Assembly: GCF_029227915.1 (NCBI RefSeq)
Contig: NC_079881.1
Location: forward strand, 8,804,001 to 8,868,000
DNA from: Hydractinia symbiolongicarpus
Lineage: Eukaryota; Cnidaria; Hydrozoa; Anthoathecata; Hydractiniidae
Length of the DNA stretch: 64,000 nt
Direction: 5' to 3'
The position numbers were made by a program, and so were the translations under genes. Positions 59,711 to 64,000 of this stretch are shown piece by piece (positions within the stretch are counted from its first letter, which is position 1; each line of letters opens with the position of its first letter). Under the pieces are notes generated by a model. That model ran no database searches and was not told the origin of the DNA. It saw only the letters and a list, made by a program, of their open reading frames with translations.

Positions 59711-59856
59711 TCTATTATAATAGCCGTATTCCGTCTGTCTGTCTCTGCGCGGACACCCCGCTGAGTTAGAAAATCATGCTGCGGAAACACGAATATCAAA
59801 TGCGATATATTTTATTCACTTTGTTGCGACGGATATAATGGTCGGGCAACGACTAG
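59711..59856 (+). mobile_element. Short Helitron-like element, second family
   Basis: 146 bp starting TCTATTATAATAGCCG and ending GGGCAACGACTAG. A hairpin can form just before the end (GTTGCGAC ... GTCGGGCAAC). The CTGTCTGTCTCTGCG block and the TC...CTAG layout parallel the larger family at 51.7-52.7 kb (TCTATATAATAATACG). Confidence 0.5.
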
Positions 59857-60060
59857 TATAAAAAAGGATTTCTAAAAACCTTATCAAAATGTGGCCAATC
59901 TTTACGAAAACAACTTTTCTGCACTGTCCTTCGAAAGGGATGGATACCAAAGGTGGATAGGGAAACACAATGAAAGACAGCTCTAAACCTTTGCCCAAAC
60001 CATATATGTCTCCATGTAAAGAAACACGAAAATTCGAACGCATAATACATTTCACTCATC

Positions 60061-60084
60061 ATATATATATATATATATATATAT
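60061..60084. repeat. (AT)n microsatellite
   Basis: Twelve AT units. Confidence 0.9.
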
Positions 60085-60459
60085 TGCGAATTTTAATGGA
60101 CGATAATATAAATATGATTAGACAAACAATATAATTATTTTTTTTCAAATTTTAGAAGCAGGGGCAAAGTTAACAAAAAAAGTAGCCAGCTATATATAAG
60201 CGATTTCAAAACTAGGATGCTATCTATAATTTCAATTAATTTCAATTGATGTCAAGTATGCTCTCACGCTTAAAAGTTGTACAGTTTGTGTATAAAGAAC
60301 AAGTACTTTTGTTTTTGAAAAAAAATCACCTCACCTGAGTGTCAATGACATTAAGATTTCAAAGTTTGCACAAGTTTTGATATTCTCGCCCACAGGGCTT
60401 CTTTAAAATGGACCCTGTCCTTTCCTTATGTCACAGTCTTCTATTTTTTTTAAAATGCG

Positions 60460-61250
60460 CCCTTTCCGGTTTTGACGCCCTTTCTAATAATGCTTATGAA
60501 AAATTTACATCAACTTATTCTAATTTATGCTCCGCGCTTAAAAAAATATTTGGCACAAATGTTAATTGACATAAAATAATTAAAATGGCTGAAAAATTTT
60601 TAGTTTTAGTCACGTGATAAATTGCTGACGTCAGTAAAATTTCAAAAATTGCTTGTTTTTAATTTCTTAAGTCTATGATATGCAAATTGCACAATTTTAT
60701 TTCTTCGGAGCCTAGAATATTGGCTTTTTAGTTATCATCTTATGTTGACTACGGAAATTTCAAACAGTTTCTATATAACACTTACCACATTTGTGTTTCA
60801 ATGTTATTTAGGGCAAAGCTTATGTAGAAGGGTGCCTGTGGTGCTAAAGCTGTTAATTGAACCAAAAATGGAATGCCAAACCGATAAAAAGGATTTACCG
60901 CAAAATACGGCGTAAATTAAGCCCACATGGCGAAAAATAATATATGAGGGCGTAAAAAAGGCGTAAACACTACACAATAAAAATATAAGTCTAATATATT
61001 GATCACATATCGTAAAATGCACTTAATATTCTTTAAAAAATTAATGTTTTCTATTTTTGCATAAGGGATCTTAGAAATAGGGGCGTAGCAGGCCACCTGT
61101 TGAGTGCGCAATTTCAATTTTTTTTTTGCCAAATCACCCTTATATAGATAGAAACACAGCTACTAAAAATTTCAAGTTAAATAAGCCAGGAAAACATAAG
61201 TTACAAGTAAAAAAAGGCCCTTTTGCCCCCCCCCCCCAACCTGAATAGGG
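60460..61250. mobile_element. Possible third member of the piggyBac-like MITE family
   Basis: The right end reads a 13-base C run, then AACCTGAATAGGG, then TTTAA, closely like the right end of the element at 7888-8634. The left end may be CCCTTTCCGG at 60460. Internal landmarks (aaaatggc, TGACGTCAG, ttcaaaaattg) occur in the same order as in that element, but similarity is weak. Confidence 0.35.
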
Positions 61251-61259
61251 TTTAATGGG

Positions 61260-62090
61260 CGTTATAGGCTATTTTTACCCAAAAAGAAGACTTGTCGGTT
61301 TGAGCACACAATTCAATCTTATAAAGCGACCAAAATATGGTCATAAAATCTGTTGATGCAAGAAAAAGAACTTGTATAGGAATATAAAATAGACTTCATA
61401 AGATAAACAAAATAGACCATAGCACTTTTAATAAAATTAATTCTCATAGCAATATATTTTTATTACAAATAAATGAGAAACGAAAACTTCTGTTTATTTT
61501 ATATTTTTGCATTGACCAATGTTTCCAGAAAATTCTGTCAATAGAGATGACCATAAAAAAAATCAATTTTAAATAGGCGCCAAAATATAAAACATAGCAC
61601 TAAAGCTGCATTTAAATTTATGAAACGTACTTTTGAAAATAAGAATACCGTTAAAGACCAATTCAATAAGCAATTTACAGGAGTAGAAAAAGAGTCCAAG
61701 AATAAAAATGTTGAGAGATAAAAAAAGGAAGAACGTACAGTGATTGTGCGAACTTGAGCGAAAAATTAACAACCCACACAAAAAGTTTTAACTTATACAA
61801 AAGAAAGTTTCGCAGTAGCAAATTCTTCTATCCATCTGTCAACACGAAATCAGTTTTCAACATCATATAGAAGATCAAAAACGTGAATTGGATTAGTTAC
61901 TTATGCTTTAATACTAATCCAAAAATTAAACGAATAAACTTCCAATATTTCTGTACTGTCTGACAATGTTGCCTATTTACACTAATTAATTCCGACTAAA
62001 TTTAAAAAGTTTGAAAGGCTAAAACGCGAAAAGTTTAGCACTTTTTTGTTCTTCTATCTTTTCTTTTCTACCCTTCAGGTATATACCGCT
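61260..62090. other. No gene recognised
   Basis: AT-rich with no coding or repeat signal that I can support. Confidence 0.5.
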
Positions 62091-62108
62091 GTAAGCCAAA
62101 TACAGCTT

Positions 62109-62226
62109 GTAAGCCAAATACAGCTTGTATATGTGCACACAATAAGATGAAGTCAATGTAATGTAACCAATTCATTAAAGCTGTATACACATACGTTTTA
62201 CGTTTTTTATAATTCCAAATCTAGCT
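62109..62226 (-). repeat. Inverted 118-bp copy of a piece of the duplicated unit
   Basis: Reverse complement of 53246-53363 (and 58507-58624), nearly perfect from AGCTAGATTTGGAATT to AAGCTGTATTTGGCTTAC. Its first 18 bases are duplicated in tandem at 62091-62108. Confidence 0.85.
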
Positions 62227-62484
<258 letters not shown>

Positions 62485-62744
62485 AAATAAATACAAATTG
62501 TTTGAAGTTTTTAATTTCTTCTTCGCTTGTAGTGAAAAATCGTTTCATATCGCGTTAATCATAATGAGGACCGCGGATGTATAATAAGCACAGTTAAACA
62601 ATCGAATTAAACACAAAACACCTTTAACGTGCTATAGATATAACCTCACTAAATCTAATCTTATAAGATATAAGCAAGACAAGTTTTTTATTTTTTATTC
62701 TCCTTTTTATTGAATAAAAGCGTTACGTTAAATTTCTTAATTTT

Positions 62745-63375
62745 GTTTCTATGATACTTTAATACTTATCTATTCGGCACCTGCATGTTAAATTTTAGAG
62801 GCCCCATACCTTACAGAGGCTTCGATAATGGCCATTACTCAAACTACCCCTAAAAATCTCTATGAAATCCTTGTAATATCTGCTGTTAATATATTATCCT
62901 TAGAACTTGAAACTTGTGACAAAACGTTTTTTGATCAAGCAAAATCATTTTGCATAATTCGGACACGTGACTAATCCGATTTTCCGATGTTGTCGGATTT
63001 TACCCGAAAATCGGAAAAAACTGGTTTTTGGTAATTGTTTATGCGAGATATGTTAAAGATATGTTAAATAACTTTTATTAACGTTTCAGAAACTTTTTTT
63101 TATAAAAAATTAAAAATTAGCTCTAAAACAAAAGTAATTAAAGTTTAAGCAGAAAGTCGCATTTTTAACAAATTTCAAGCTTCTGATGACGTGACAGAAA
63201 ATCAAGCAAAAATTTTTTGCCGCCATTTTGTTCTTCTTATTATAAGTGTACCAAGTTTGATTCAATTTGAACAACCTTATCAAAAGTTATTGTAGGGGGA
63301 GGGTGGAATCCCCCCCTCCCCCCCCCCCCTCCTCCCCGATTATAGTATGTTCGAAAAAGCCCGGACCGAAAAGGG
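62745..63375. mobile_element. piggyBac-like MITE, copy B (inverted, decayed)
   Basis: Reverse-complement relative of 7888-8634. Landmarks in inverted order include the GGCCATTACTCAAACTACCC block, GGACACGTGACTAATCCGAT, the GTCGGATTTTACCCGAAAAT block, TTGATTCAATTTGAACAA, the C-rich palindrome, and the terminus CCCGGACCGAAAAGGG at 63375. The left terminus is lost or unrecognisable, and the flanking TTAA has decayed (TGAG follows). Confidence 0.75.
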
Positions 63376-64000
63376 TGAGGCAAAACACGCCTGGCGTAAC
63401 ACTTTATTTATGAAGCAAGTATAGTGTCATTCCTTTAAGTTTAAGAGCCGGTAACGTAGAGAAACTCCTTATAATTTCTCATAAGGGTTTTGCTAGATTT
63501 TATTTTATTTGAGCGTTGCATGCATTAAAAATTGTTTACCAGAGTTTCGTTAATATGAGAAGTTAGGTAAATATAGCGACGTTTTAGGAAAATTGTAAAG
63601 GCACCTGAGAGCTCAAATCTCTCGCATTCCCTGTCATTATCCCTCCAACGGGTAAACCAGCTGACTGCGCAAAATGTAATGTAAGTGATATCAGCAATGT
63701 CTTGGATATACTCAAATTTTTATAAGTTATGCAATGAAATTATAGACAGACTTATTAGCTACTAAATCAATATTCATTGACTTCAGGATGCTAATTTTCT
63801 CATGTTGAAATAATTTTTGGTTCTAACACATGCCTGTCTAATTTTTTTAACGTCTTCACCCCGCAGAGAATGTAGTTAATATGCATGACAGCACATGCAA
63901 TCATTGCAAAAGCAATATACAATTATCTATATTATATATATCCTGAAAATAATAAACAGGGTCTTTCGATATTTGCAAGGGTAGCCGTGTAAAATATGCA
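63376..64000. other. No gene recognised
   Basis: Non-coding to the window end; nothing else supportable. Confidence 0.5.

Overview
The window is AT-rich animal DNA with spliced genes and a high transposon load. A Cys-loop receptor split into seven exons, a claudin/PMP22-like four-span protein, and a beta-helix ectodomain fused to a multi-span membrane part point to an invertebrate. The Polinton, Helitron-like and piggyBac-like repeats and the beta-helix/multi-TM gene style suggest a cnidarian, probably a hydrozoan. That assignment is inference from recalled family resemblance; no search was run.

Layout. 1-0.49 kb is one copy of a dispersed repeat whose partner lies at 32.05-32.55 kb. 1.43-6.14 kb is a structurally complete but coding-dead Ty3/gypsy-type LTR retrotransposon with 92/93-bp LTRs and a CACAC target duplication. 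7.44-10.98 kb (minus strand) is a two-exon gene, built here by phase matching, for a 91-aa secreted cationic peptide; its intron carries a piggyBac-like MITE with TTAA duplications. 13.28-19.0 kb (plus) is a two-exon gene for a signal peptide, parallel beta-helix, Cys-rich region and multi-TM protein, with a 1-nt frameshift near 18.3 kb. 19-26 kb has no firm gene but holds a Tigger-like MITE with TA duplications and a tRNA-derived SINE. 26.33-34.63 kb (plus) is the clearest host gene: a seven-exon, 399-aa Cys-loop ligand-gated channel subunit with an anion-type pore; a second SINE sits in its last intron.

34.85-35.51 kb is a Helitron-like non-autonomous element. 36.2-45.4 kb is a decayed Polinton (Maverick) of about 9.2 kb. 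It carries a penton-type minor capsid protein, a hexon-type major capsid protein, an integrase, a packaging ATPase remnant, small coiled-coil and membrane proteins, and a protein-primed family B DNA polymerase with an N-terminal SAP-like region. Nearly every large gene is broken, and I see neither terminal inverted repeats nor a protease. 46.39-46.91 kb (minus) is an intact claudin/PMP22-like gene.

48.84-59.39 kb is a head-to-tail tandem duplication of about 5.26 kb. In the parts compared by eye it differs by one base and a 27-bp change in a (TAA)n microsatellite. Each unit contains a head-to-tail array of Helitron-like elements. 59.4-64 kb is repeat-rich and non-coding, with two more relatives of the piggyBac-like MITE, an inverted 118-bp piece of the duplicated unit, and microsatellites.

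The host genes show no sign of forming a pathway; each seems independent. Splice structures were derived by hand from GT/AG sites and phase compatibility, without transcript evidence. Many small open frames in this AT-rich DNA were judged to be chance and left out.
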